Origin: Luidia sarsii
Lineage: Eukaryota > Echinodermata > Asteroidea > Paxillosida > Luidiidae
Length of the DNA stretch: 64,000 nt
Reading direction: 5' to 3'
Assembly (NCBI GenBank): GCA_949987565.1
Contig: OX465104.1
Span: 62,001 to 126,000 of the forward strand
The notes beneath the pieces are model-generated. The model made no database searches, was not told the origin of the DNA, and was given only the letters and a program-made list of their open reading frames with translations. Both the position numbers and the translations under genes were made by a program. Positions 37,801 through 52,000 of this stretch are shown here, piece after piece (the stretch's first letter is position 1; each line of letters begins with the position of its first letter).

Positions 37801-40800
37801 AGCTGGGCATCATTAGTCCAACATTCAAATGCAAACCTAACTTCTACTCTACTCTAGCACACCAACTCTCACACTCACACCACCCTACAGATCTTACCAA
37901 ATTAGACCTGGCTAAAACTTTACATTACGCCTGATCTATACAATCTTACTTCTGTCCCAAGCATTGAGCATCCTCTGCGATGGTCGTCTTCAGGAGCTTC
38001 CACTGGAATCTGAAGAAAATAAAAATCCTTGCTTTTAAGATTTCATTGATGATGTCAAATATTTTCAAAGTGTACCATGACAATATTAATCATGTTAAAT
38101 TAGAAGCATGGATAGCAAAAGCTTTGTAATGAACTCACCAAAGAGTGGTGGAATTTTTTAATCAGTTTTTTCTTCTTGGGCTCTGGTCAGAATCCTGTTG
38201 GCACCACTGGGTCAGGGCAGGTAAGAGCTGAAGTAAAGGGAAAAGAACAAAACTTGCTCTTTAGGTTTTATTGATTAGATGCAATTCTCAATGGCAACAA
38301 GCATTTTGAATAAGAATTGCTTTACAACTTGAGGGATTGTTGAGTCTATTACACACCTCTAGTTAGTCTCATCTGCAATGTTGAGCTTCTTAAACTCCTC
38401 AAGGAGGTGCTGTCAGCAATCCTGCAGAATAAGAAACAAAAAAGACAGAAAAATGTTCAATACAATTTCAAGAACTGGTAAAACTCTTTGGGAACAATCT
38501 CTCTAACAAGAATCTGAAACCCAACAGCAACAGCAGTTGCCATAGCGACAGATACTCATCTGATTCAATGTTCATCAGATGTAGAAATTTCTTCTTTAAA
38601 TTTGTGGCTTTGACTTCAGCCTTCCATCCAAATAATATTTTCTTTATCCTTAGAAGTTGAAATGATCGATAGGACTAAATGTTGTTTGACACAAACCTAA
38701 TGGATTTGCTGTCATGTACTCCTCAAAAACAGGGTCATCCTAGTCACCCTCCTCCCTCCGTCCCTGCAGCATCTTCCAGGATGGAGGACAAGGCATCCTC
38801 TTGGCGGGTCACTCCATGGACTGCTCACATGTCTGCAGAAGAAAGGGAAGAAAAAAAAAACACTTGCCACCGACAAAGCTGGGCATCATTAGTCCAACAT
38901 TCAAATGCAAACCTAACTTCTACTCTACTCTAGCACACCAACTCTCACACTCACACCCCCCTACAGATCTTACCAAATTAGACCTGGCTAAAACTTTACA
39001 TTACGCCTGATCTATACAATCTTACTTCTGTCCCAAGCATTGAGCATCCTCTGCGATGGTCGTCTTCAGGAGCTTCCACTGGAATCTGAAGAAAATAAAA
39101 ATCCTTGCTTTTAAGATTTCATTGATGATGTCAAATATTTTCAAAGTGTACCATGACAATATTAATCATGTTAAATTAGAACCATGGATAGCAAAAGCTT
39201 TGTAATGAACTCACCGAAGAGTGGTGGAATTTTTTAATCAGTTTTTTCTTCTTGGGCTCTGGTCAGAATCCTGTTGGCACCACTGGATCAGGGCAGGTAA
39301 GAGCTGAAGTAAAGGAAATAGAACAAAACTTGCTCTTTAGGTTTTATTGATTAGATGCAATTCTCAATGGCAACAAGCATTTTGAATAAGAATTGCTTTA
39401 CAACTTGAGGGATTGTTGAGTCTATTACACACCTCTAGTTAGTCTCATCTGCAATGTTGAGCTTCTTAAACTCCTCAAGGAGGTGCTGTCAGCAATCCTG
39501 CAGAATAAGAAACAAAAAAGACAGAAAAATGTTCAATACAATTTCAAGAACTGATCAAACTCTTTGGGAACAATCTCTCTAACAAGAATCTGAAACCCAA
39601 CAGCAACAGCAGTTGCCATAGCGACAGATACTCATCTGATTCAATGTTCATCAGATGTAGAAATTTCTTCTTTAAATTTGTGGCTTTGACTTCAGCCTTC
39701 CATCCAAATAATATTTTCTTTATCCTTAGAAGTTGAAATGATCGATAGGACTAAATGTTGTTTGACACAAACCTAATGGATTTGCTGTGATGTACTCCTC
39801 AAAAACAGGGTCATCCTAGTCACCCTCCTCCCTCCGTCCCTGCAGCATCTTCCAGGATGGAGGACAAGGCATCCTCTTGGCGGGTCACTCCATGGACTGC
39901 TCACATGTCTGCAGAAAAAAGGGAAGAAAAAAAAAACACTTGCCACCGACAAAGCTGGGCATCATTAGTCCAACATTCAAATGCAAACCTAACTTCTACT
40001 CTACTCTAGCACACCAACTCTCACACTCACACCACCCTACAGATCTTACCAAATTAGACCTGGCTAAAAGTTTACATTACGCCTGATCTATACAATCTTA
40101 CTTCTGTCCCAAGCATTGAGCATCCTCTGCGATGGTCGTCTTCAGGAGCTTCCACTGGAATCTGAAGAAAATAAAAATCCTTGCTTTTAAGATTTCATTG
40201 ATGATGTCAAATATTTTCAAAGTGTACCATGACAATATTAATCATGTTAAATTAGAACCATGGATAGCAAAAGCTTTGTAATGAACTCACCGAAGAGTGT
40301 TGGAATTTTTTAATCAGTTTTTTCTTCTTGGGCTCTGGTCAGAATCCTGTTGGCACCACTGGATCAGGGCAGGTAAGAGCTGAAGTAAAGGAAAAAGAAC
40401 AAAACTTGCTCTTTAGGTTTTATTGATTAGATGCAATTCTCAATGGCAACAAGCATTTTGAATAAGAATTGCTTTACAACTTGAGGGATTGTTGAGTCTA
40501 TTACACACCTCTAGTTAGTCTCATCTGCAATGTTGAGCTTCTTAAACTCCTCAAGGAGGTGCTGTCAGCAATCCTGCAGAATGAGAAACAAAAAAGACAG
40601 ACAGAAAAATGTTCAATACAATTTCAAGAACTGATCAAACTCTTTGGGAACAATCTCTCTAACAAGATTCTGAAACCCAACAGCAACAGCAGTTGCCATA
40701 GCGACAGATACTCATATGATTCAATGTTCATCAGATGTAGAAATTTCTTCTTTAAATTTGTGGCTTTGACTTCAGCCTTCCATCCAAATAATATTTTCTT

Positions 40801-43009
40801 TATCCTTAGAAGTTGAAATGATCGATAGGACTAAATGTTGTTTGACACAAACCTAATGGATTTGCTGTGATGTACTCCTCAAAAACAGGGTCATCCTAGT
40901 CACCCTCCTCCCTCCGTCCCTGCAGTATCTTCCAGGATGGAGGACAAGGCATCATCTTGGCGGGTCACTCCATGGACTGCTCACATGTCTGCAGAAAAAA
41001 GGGAAGAAAAAAAAAACACTTGCCCCCGACAAAGCTGGGCATCATTAGTCCAACATTCAAATGCAAACCTAACTTCTACTCTACTCTAGCACACCAACTC
41101 TCACACTCACACCACCCTACAGATCTTACCAAATTAGACCTGGCTAAAACTTTACATTACGCCTGATCTATACAATCTTACTTCTGTCCCAAGCATTGAG
41201 CATCCTCTGCGATGGTCGTCTTCAGGAGCTTCCACTGGAATCTGAAGAAAATAAAAATCCTTGCTTTTAAGATTTCATTGATGATGTCAAATACTTTCAA
41301 AGTGTACCATGACAATATTAATCATGTTAAATTAGAAGCATGGATAGCAAAAGCTTTGTAATGAACTCACCGAAGAGTGGTGGAATTTTTTAATCAGTTT
41401 TTTCTTCTTGGGCTCCGGTCAGAATCCTGTTGGCACCACTGGATCAGGGCAGGTAAGAGCTGAAGTAAAGGAAAAAGAACAAAACTTGCTCTTTAGGTTT
41501 TATTGATTAGATGCAATTCTCAATGGCAACAAGCATTTTGAATAAGAATTGCTTTACAACTTGAGGGATTGTTGAGTCTATTACACACCTCTAGTTAGTC
41601 TCATCTGCAATGTTGAGCTTCTTAAACTCCTCAAGGAGGTGCTGTCAGCAATCCTGCAGAATAAGAAACAAAAAAGACAGAAAAATGTTCAATACAATTT
41701 CAAGAACTGGTAAAACTCTTTGGGAACAATCTCTCTAACAAGAATCTGAAACCCAACAGCAACAGCAGTTGCCATAGCGACAGATACTCATCTGATTCAA
41801 TGTCCATCAGATGTAGAAATTTCTTCTTTAAATTTGTGGCTTTGACTTCAGCCTTCCATCCAAATAATATTTTCTTTATCCTTAGAAGTTGAAATGATCG
41901 ATAGGACTAAATGTTGTTTGACACAAACCTAATGGATTTGCTGTGATGTACTCCTCAAAAACAGGGTCATCCTAGTCACCCTCCTCCCTCCGTCCCTGCA
42001 GCATCTTCCAGGATGGAGGACAAGGCATCCTCTTGGCGGGTCACTCCATGGACTGCTCACATGTCTGCAGAAAAAAGGGAAAAAAAAAAAACACATGCCA
42101 CCGACAAAGCTGGGCATCATTAGTCCAACATTCAAATGCAAACCTAACTTCTACTCTACTCTAGCACACCAACTCTCACACTCACACCACCCTACAGATC
42201 TTACCAAATTAGACCTGGCTAAAACTTTACATTACGCCTGATCTATACAATCTTACTTCTGTCCCAAGCATTGAGCATCCTCTGCGATGGTCGTCTTCAG
42301 GAGCTTCCACTGGAATCTGAAGAAAATAAAAATCCTTGCTTTTAAGATTTCATTGATGATGTCAAATATTTTCAAAGTGTACCATGACAATATTAATCAT
42401 GTTAAATTAGAACCATGGATAGCAAAAGCTTTGTAATGAACTCACCGAAGAGTGGTGGAATTTTTTAATCAGTTTTTTCTTCTTGGGCTCTGGTCAGAAT
42501 CCTGTTGGCACCACTGGATCAGGGCAGGTAAGAGCTGAAGTAAAGGAAAAAGAACAAAACTTGCTCTTTAGGTTTTATTGATTAGATGCAATTCTCAATG
42601 GCAACAAGCATTTTGAATAAGAATTGCTTTACAACTTGAGGGATTGTTGAGTCTATTACACACCTCTAGTTAGTCTCATCTGCAATGTTGAGCTTCTTAA
42701 ACTCCTCAAGGAGGTGCTGTCAGCAATCCAGCAGAATGAGAAACAAAAAAGACAGAAAAATGTTCAATACAATTTCAAGAACTGATCAAACTCTTTGGGA
42801 ACAATCTCTCTAACAAGATTCTGAAACCCAACAGCAACAGCAGTTGCCATAGCGACAGATACTCATCTGATTCAATGTTCATCAGATGTAGAAAATTCTT
42901 CTTTAAATTTGTGGCTTTGACTTCAGCCTTCCATCCAAATAATATTTTCTTTATCCTTAGAAGTTGAAATGATCGATAGGACTAAATGTTGTTTGACACA
43001 AACCTAATG

Positions 43010-46000
43010 GATTTGCTGTGATGTACTCCTCAAAAACAGGGTCATCCTAGTCACCCTCCTCCCTCCGTCCCTGCAGTATCTTCCAGGATGGAGGGCAAGG
43101 CATCATCTTGGCGGGTCACTCCATGGACTGCTCACATGTCTGCAGAAAAAAGGGAAAAAAAAAAAAACACTTGCCCCCGACAAAGCTGGGCATCATTAGT
43201 CCAACATTCAAATGCAAACCTAACTTCTACTCTACTCTAGCACACCAACTCTCACACTCACACCACCCTACAGATCTTACCAAATTAGACCTGGCTAAAA
43301 CTTTATATTACGCCTGATCTATACAATCTTACTTCTGTCCCAAGCATTGAGCATCCTCTGCGATGGTCGTCTTCAGGAGCTTCCACTGGAATCTGAAGAA
43401 AATAAAAATCCTTGCTTTTAAGATTTCATTGATGATGTCAAATACTTTCAAAGTGTACCATGACAATATTAATCATGTTAAATTAGAACCATGGATATTA
43501 AAAGCTTTGTAATGAATTCACCGAAGAGTGGGGGAATTTTTTAATCAGTTTTTTCTTCTTGGGCTCTGGTCAGAATCCTGTTGGCACCACTGGATCAGGG
43601 CAGGTAAGAGCTGAAGTAAAGGGAAAAGAACAAAACTTGCTCTTTAGGTTTTATTGATTAGATGCAATTCTCAATGGCAACAAGCATTTTGAATAAGAAT
43701 TGCTTTACAACTTGAGGGATTGTTGAGTCTATTACACACCTCTAGTTAGTCTCATCTGCAATGTTGAGCTTCTTAAACTCCTCAAGGAGGTGCTGTCAGC
43801 AATCCTGCAGAATAAGAAACAAAAAAGACAGAAAAATGTTCAATACAATTTCAAGAACTGGTAAAACTCTTTGGGAACAATCTCTCTAACAAGAATCTGA
43901 AACCCAACAGCAACAGCAGTTGCCATAGCGACAGATACTCATCTGATTCAATGTTGATCAGATGTAGAAATTTCTTCTTTAAATTTGTGGCTTTGACTTC
44001 AGCCTTCCATCCAAATAATATTTTCTTTATCCTTAGAAGTTGAAATGATCGATAGGACTAAATGTTGTTTGACACAAACCTAATGGATTTGCTGTGATGT
44101 ACTCCTCAAAAACAGGGTCATCCTAGTCACCCTCCTCCCTCCGTCCCTGCAGCATCTTCCAGGATGGAGGACAAGGCATCCTCTTGGCGGGTCACTCCAT
44201 GGACTGCTCACATGTCTGCAGAAGAAAGGGAAGAAAAAAAAAACACTTGCCACCGACAAAGCTGGGCATCATTAGTCCAACATTCAAATGCAAACCTAAC
44301 TTCTACTCTACTCTAGCACACCAACTCTCACACTCACACCACCCTACAGATCTTACCAAATTAGACCTGGCTAAAACTTTACATTACGCCTGATCTATAC
44401 AATCTTACTTCTGTCCCAAGCATTGAGCATCCTCTGCGATGGTCGTCTTCAGGAGCTTCCACTGGAATCTGAAGAAAATAAAAATCCTTGCTTTTAAGAT
44501 TTCATTGATGATGTCAAATATTTTCAAAGTGTACCATGACAATATTAATCATGTCAAATTAGAACCATGGATAGCAAAAGCTTTGTAATGAACTCACCGA
44601 AGAGTGGTGGAATTTTTTAATCAGTTTTTTCTTCTTGGGCTCTGGTCAGAATCCTGTTGGCACCACTGGATCAGGGCAGGTAAGAGCTGAAGTAAAGGAA
44701 AAAGAACAAAACTTGCTCTTTAGGTTTTATTGATTAGATGCAATTCTCAATGGCAACAAGCATTTTGAATAAGAATTGCTTTACAACTTGAGGGATTGTT
44801 GAGTCTATTACACACCTCTAGTTAGTCTCATCCGCAATGTTGAGCTTCTTAAACTTCTCAAGGAGGTGCTGTCAGCAATCCTGCAGAATGAGAAACAAAA
44901 AAGACAGACAGAAAAATGTTCAATACAATTTCAAGAACTGATCAAACTCTTTGGGAACAATCTCTCTAACAAGAATCTGAAACCCAACAGCAACAGCAGT
45001 TGCCATAGCGACAGATACTCATCTGATTCAATGTTCATCAGATGTAGAAATTTCTTCTTTAAATTTGTGGCTTTGACTTCAGCCTTCCATCCAAATAATA
45101 TTTTCTTTATCCTTAGAAGTTGAAATGATCGATAGGACTAAATGTTGTTTGACACAAACCTAATGGATTTGCTGTGATGTACTCCTCAAAAACAGGGTCA
45201 TCCTAGTCACCCTCCTCCCTCCGTCCCTGCAGTATCTTCCAGGATGGAGGGCAAGGCATCATCTTGGCGGGTCACTCCATGGACTGCTCACATGTCTGCA
45301 GAAAAAAGGGAAAAAAAAAAAAACACTTGCCCCCGACAAAGCTGGGCATCATTAGTCCAACATTCAAATGCAAACCTAACTTCTACTCTACTCTAGCACA
45401 CCAACTCTCACACTCACACCACCCTACAGATCTTACCAAATTAGACCTGGCTAAAACTTTACATTACGCCTGATCTATACAATCTTACTTCTGTCCCAAG
45501 CATTGAGCATCCTCTGCGATGGTCGTCTTCAGGAGCTTCCACTGGAATCTGAAGAAAATAAAAATCCTTGCTTTTAAGATTTCATTGATGATGTCAAATA
45601 TTTTCAAAGTGTACCATGACAATATTAATCATGTTAAATTAGAACCATGGATAGCAAAAGCTTTGTAATGAACTCACCGAAGAGTGGTGGAATTTTTTAA
45701 TCAGTTTTTTCTTCTTGGGCTCTGGTCAGAATCCTGTTGGCACCACTGGATCAGGGCAGGTAAGAGCTGAAGTAAAGGAAAAAGAACAAAACTTGCTCTT
45801 TAGGTTTTATTGATTAGATGCAATTATCAATGGCAACAAGCATTTTGAATAAGAATTGCTTTACAACTTGAGAGATTGTCGAGTCTATTACACACCTCTA
45901 GTTAGTCTCATCTGCAATGTTGAGCTTCTTAAACTCCTCAAGGAGGTGCTGTCAGCAATCCTGCAGAATGAGAAACAAAAAAGACAGAAAAATGTTCAAT

Positions 46001-49000
46001 ACAATTTCAAGAACTGATCAAACTCTTTGGGAACAATCTCTCTAACAAGATTCTGAAACCCAACAGCAACAGCAGTTGCCATAGCGACAGATACTCATCT
46101 GATTCAATGTTCATCAGATGTAGAAATTTCTTCTTTAAATTTGTGGCTTTGACTTCAGCCTTCCATCCAAATAATATTTTCTTTATCCTTAGAAGTTGAA
46201 ATGATCGATAGGACTAAATGTTGTTTGACACAAACCTAATGGATTTGCTGTGATGTACTCCTCAAAAACAGGGTCATCCTAGTCACCCTCCTCCCTCCGT
46301 CCCTGCAGTATCTTCCAGGATGGAGGACAAGGCATCCTCTTGGCGGGTCACTCCATGGACTGCTCACATCTCTGCAGAAAAAAGGGAAGAAAAAAAAAAC
46401 ACTTGCCCCCGACAAAGCTGGGCATCATTAGTCCAACATTCAAATGCAAACCTAACTTCTACTCTACTCTAGCACACCAACTCTCACACTCACACCACCC
46501 TACAGATCTTACCAAATTAGACCTGGCTAAAACTTTACATTACGCCTGATCTATACAATCTTACTTCTGTCCCAAGCATTGAGCATCCTCTGCGATGGTC
46601 GTCTTCAGGAGCTTCCACTGGAATCTGAAGAAAATAAAAATCCTTGCTTTTAAGATTTCATTGATGATGTCAAATACTTTCAAAGTGTACCATGACAATA
46701 TTAATCATGTTAAATTAGAACCATGGATAGCAAAAGCTTTGTAATGAACTCACCGAAGAGTGGTGGAATTTTTTAATCAGTTTTTTCTTCTTGGGCTCTG
46801 GTCAGAATCCTGTTGGCACCACTGGATCAGGGCAGGTAAGAGCTGAAGTAAAGGAAAAAGAACAAAACTTGCTCTTTAGGTTTTATTGATTAGATGCAAT
46901 TCTCAATGGCAACAAGCATTTTGAATAAGAATTGCTTTACAACTTGAGGGATTGTTGAGTCTATTACACACCTCTAGTTAGTCTCATCTGCAATGTTGAG
47001 CTTCTTAAACTCCTCAAGGAGGTGCTGTCAGCAATCCTGCAGAATAAGAAACAAAAAAGACAGAAAAATGTTCAATACAATTTCAAGAACTGGTAAAACT
47101 CTTTGGGAACAATCTCTCTAACAAGAATCTGAAACCCAACAGCAACAGCAGTTGCCATAGCGACAGATACTCATCTGATTCAATGTTCATCAGATGTAGA
47201 AATTTCTTCTTTAAATTTGTGGCTTTGACTTCAGCCTTCCATCCAAATAATATTTTCTTTATCCTTAGAAGTTGAAATGATCGATAGGACTAAATGTTGT
47301 TTGACACAAACCTAATGGATTTGCTGTCATGTACTCCTCAAAAACAGGGTCATCCTAGTCACCCTCCTCCCTCCGTCCCTGCAGCATCTTCCAGGATGGA
47401 GGACAAGGCATCCTCTTGGCGGGTCACTCCATGGACTGCTCACATGTCTGCAGAAAAAAGGGAAAAACAAAAAACACTTGCCACCGACAAAGCTGGGCAT
47501 CATTAGTCCAACATTCAAATGCAAACCTAACTTCTACTCTACTCTAGCACACCAACTCTCACACTCACACCACCCTACAGATCTTACCAAATTAGACCTG
47601 GCTAAAACTTTACATTACGCCTGATCTATACAATCTTACTTCTGTCCCAAGCATTGAGCATCCTCTGCGATGGTCGTCTTCAGGAGCTTCCACTGGAATC
47701 TGAAGAAAATAAAAATCCTTGCTTTTAAGATTTCATTGATGATGTCAAATACTTTCAAAGTGTACCATGACAATATTAATCATGTTAAATTAGAAGCATG
47801 GATAGCAAAAGCTTTGTAATGAACTCACCGAAGAGTGGTGGAATTTTTTAATCAGTTTTTTCTTCTTGGGCTCTGGTCAGAATCCTGTTGGCACCACTGG
47901 ATCAGGGCAGGTAAGAGCTGAAGTAAAGGGAAAAGAACAAAACTTGCTCTTTAGGTTTTATTGATTAGATGCAATTCTCAATGGCAACAAGCATTTTGAA
48001 TAAGAATTGCTTTACAACTTGAGGGATTGTTGAGTCTATTACACACCTCTAGTTAGTCTCATCTGCAATGTTGAGCTTCTTAAACTCCTCAAGGAGGTGC
48101 TGTCAGCAATCCTGCAGAATGAGAAACAAAAAAGACAGAAAAATGTTCAATACAATTTCAAGAACTGGTAAAACTCTTTGGGAACAATCTCTCTAACAAG
48201 AATCTGAAACCCAACAGCAACAGCAGTTGCCATAGCGACAGATACTCATCTGATTCAATGTTCATCAGATGTAGAAATTTCTTCTTTAAATTTGTGGCTT
48301 TGACTTCAGCCTTCCATCCAAATAATATTTTCTTTATCCTTAGAAGTTGAAATGATCGATAGGACTAAATGTTGTTTGACACAAACCTAATGGATTTGCT
48401 GTGATGTACTCCTCAAAAACAGGGTCATCCTAGTCACCCTCCTCCCTCCGTCCCTGCAGCATCTTCCAGGATGGAGGACAAGGCATCCTCTTGGCGGGTC
48501 ACTCCATGGACTGCTCACATGTCTGCAGAAGAAAGGAAAAAAAAAAAAACACTTGCCACCGACAAAGCTGGGCATCATTAGTCCAACATTCAAATGCAAA
48601 CCTAACTTCTACTCTACTCTAGCACACCAACTCTCACACTCACACCACCCTACAGATCTTACCAAATTAGACCTGGCTAAAACTTTACATTACGCCTGAT
48701 CTATACAATCTTACTTCTGTCCCAAGCATTGAGCATCCTCTGCGATGGTCGTCTTCAGGAGCTTCCACTGGAATCTGAAGAAAATAAAAATCCTTGCTTT
48801 TAAGATTTCATTGATGATGTCAAATATTTTCAAAGTGTACCATGACAATATTAATCATGTTAAATTAGAAGCATGGATAGCAAAAGCTTTGTAATGAACT
48901 CACCGAAGAGTGGTGGAATTTTTTAATCAGTTTTTTCTTCTTGGGCTCTGGTCAGAATCCTGTTGGCACCACTGGATCAGGGCAGGTAAGAGCTGAAGTA

Positions 49001-52000
49001 AAGGAAAAAGAACAAAACTTGCTCTTTAGGTTTTATTGATTAGATGCAATTCTCAATGGCAACAAGCATTTTGAATAAGAATTGCTTTACAACTTGAGGG
49101 ATTGTTGAGTCTATTACACACCTCTAGTTAGTCTCATCTGCAATGTTGAGCTTCTTAACCACTTCGCGCCGGGGGGTTTTTCAGCGCCGATGACCGCCAT
49201 ACGGGGGTTTTTGAACAATGCATCATTTTAAAATCTTGCTAAAACAATCGGAACAATATATTTCTGTGAAATAAATCAATAAGGGTATACTATGGGTACA
49301 AGAGAGTAAAACCTGGCACAATTCGGACGTCGTTGTGGCCTTTGTCAAGAGATTATCCGTTCGAAAAAGGGCCCTTTGTGCGTCGTCAATGGACCGTAAC
49401 GGACGTGTGTGTGTGGGTTCGTGTACGCTGCTGACAATCCCTGACCGCAGACTCCAGCCTCCACTCCAGGCAGTCAAATCTTCGAGTTGGTCGGCCACAA
49501 ACGAGCGTACAGATTACGGTAAAGAATGTGGGGGGAATTCCAATGCCAGACCGACGACCGTTGGGCTGTGTGGCATGCAAAGACAATGTCCCCCGCGTGC
49601 TTTCAGCTGCAGCGCGGTATCCCTCGATCCTCCACAGTAAAAGTCCCACAATTGCACAATTACTGCTGCTAATCTTGCAATTCATGTGGCAACGTGCGTC
49701 AAAAAGGGTCTTTGTACTGATTCATAATGCTTTGTTCTAAGCTGAAAAGAGTCTTTGTTTAGAATGTGGACAATAGTGGTGCCCGGATTCGGAGGGCCCC
49801 GTTGCAAAGGCAATCGAATTGACCTCCGGATTCGGAGGTCCCGGCGCGAAGTGGTTAAACTCCTCAAGGAGGTGCTGTCAGCAATCCTGCAGAATGAGAA
49901 ACAAAAAAGACAGAAAAATGTTCAATACAATTTCAAGAACTGATCAAACTCTTTGGGAACAATCTCTCTAACAAGAATCTGAAACCCAACAGCAACAGCA
50001 GTTGCCATAGCGACAGATACTCATCTTATTCAATGTTGATCAGATGTAGAAATATCTTCTTTAAATTTGTGGCTTTGACTTCAGCCTTCCATCCAAATAA
50101 TATTTTCTTTATCCTTAGAAGTTGAAATGATCGATAGGACTAAATGTTGTTTGACACAAACCTAATGGATTTGCTGTGATGTACTCCTCAAAAACAGGGT
50201 CATCCTAGTCACCCTCCTCCCTCCGTCCCTGCAGTATCTTCCAGGATGGAGGACAAGGCATCCTCTTGGCGGGTCACTCCATGGACTGCTCACATGTCTG
50301 CAGAAAAAAGGGAAGAAAAAAAAACCACTTGCCCCCGACAAAGCTGGGCATCATTAGTCCAACATTCAAATGCAAACCTAACTTCTACTCTACTCTAGCA
50401 CACCAACTCTCACACTCACACCACCCTACAGATCTTACCAAATTAGACCTGGCTAAAACTTTACATTACGCCTGATCTATACAATCTTACTTCTGTCCCA
50501 AGCATTGAGCATCCTCTGCGATGGTCGTCTTCAGGAGCTTCCACTGGAATCTGAAGAAAATAAAAATCCTTGCTTTTAAGATTTCATTGATGATGTCAAA
50601 TACTTTCAAAGTGTACCATGACAATATTAATCATGTTAAATTAGAACCATGGATAGCAAAAGCTTTGTAATGAACTCACCGAAGAGTGGTGGAATTTTTT
50701 AATCAGTTTTTTCTTCTTGGGCTCTGGTCAGAATCCTGTTGGCACCACTGGATCAGGGCAGGTAAGAGCTGAAGTAAAGGAAAAAGAACAAAACTTGCTC
50801 TTTAGGTTTTATTGATTAGATGCAATTCTCAATGGCAACAAGCATTTTGAATAAGAATTGCTTTACAACTTGAGGGATTGTTGAGTCTATTACACACCTC
50901 TAGTTAGTCTCATCTGCAATGTTGAGCTTCTTAAACTCCTCAAGGAGGTGCTGTCAGCAATCCTGCAGAATGAGAAACAAAAAAGACAGAAAAATGTTTA
51001 ATACAATTTCAAGAACTGATCAAACTCTTTGGGAACAATCTCTCTAACAAGAATCTGAAACCCAACAGCAACAGCAGTTGCCATAGCGACAGATACTCAT
51101 CTGATTCAATGTTGATCAGATGTAGAAATATCTTCTTTAAATTTGTGGCTTTGACTTCAGCCTTCCATCCAAATAATATTTTCTTTATCCTTAGAAGTTG
51201 AAATGATCGATAGGACTAAATGTTGTTTGACACAAACCTAATGGATTTGCTGTGATGTACTCCTCAAAAACAGGGTCATCCTAGTCACCCTCCTCCCTCC
51301 GTCCCTGCAGTATCTTCCAGGATGGAGGACAAGGCATCCTCTTGGCGGGTCACTCCATGGACTGCTCACATGTCTGCAGAAAAAAGGGAAGAAAAAAAAA
51401 CCACTTGCCCCCAACAAAGCTGGGCATCATTAGTCCAACATTCAAATGCAAACCTAACTTCTACTCTACTCTAGCACACCAACTCTCACACTCACACCAC
51501 CCTACAGATCTTACCAAATTAGACCTGGCTAAAACTTTACATTACGCCTGATCTATACAATCTTACTTCTGTCCCAAGCATTGAGCATCCTCTGCGATGG
51601 TCGTCTTCAGGAGCTTCCACTGGAATCTGAAGAAAATAAAAATCCTTGCTTTTAAGATTTCATTGATGATGTCAAATACTTTCAAAGTGTACCATGACAA
51701 TATTAATCATGTTAAATTAGAACCATGGATAGCAAAAGCTTTGTAATGAACTCACCGAAGAGTGGTGGAATTTTTTAATCAGTTTTTTCTTCTTGGGCTC
51801 TGGTCAGAATCCTGTTGGCACCACTGGATCAGGGCAGGTAAGAGCTGAAGTAAAGGAAAAAGAACAAAACTTGCTCTTTAGGTTTTATTGATTAGATGCA
51901 ATTCTCAATGGCAACAAGCATTTTGAATAAGAATTGCTTTACAACTTGAGGGATTGTTGAGTCTATTACACACCTCTAGTTAGTCTCATCTGCAATGTTG

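Larger units (their letters stand above)
24017..43009. repeat. 19-kb higher-order repeat, copy 1 (17 units plus a transposon)
   Basis: The sequence from 24017 to 43094 matches 43010 to 62091 in every private variant I compared. The left limit is set by A at 24016 against G at 43009, and the right limit by G at 43095 against A at 62092. The two matching blocks therefore overlap by about 85 bp and form a direct tandem duplication of period 18,993 bp. The type order of the 17 units is 1,2,1,1,2,2,1,1,2,2,2,2,2,2,1,1,2. The transposon is at 30162-30857. Confidence 0.93.
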
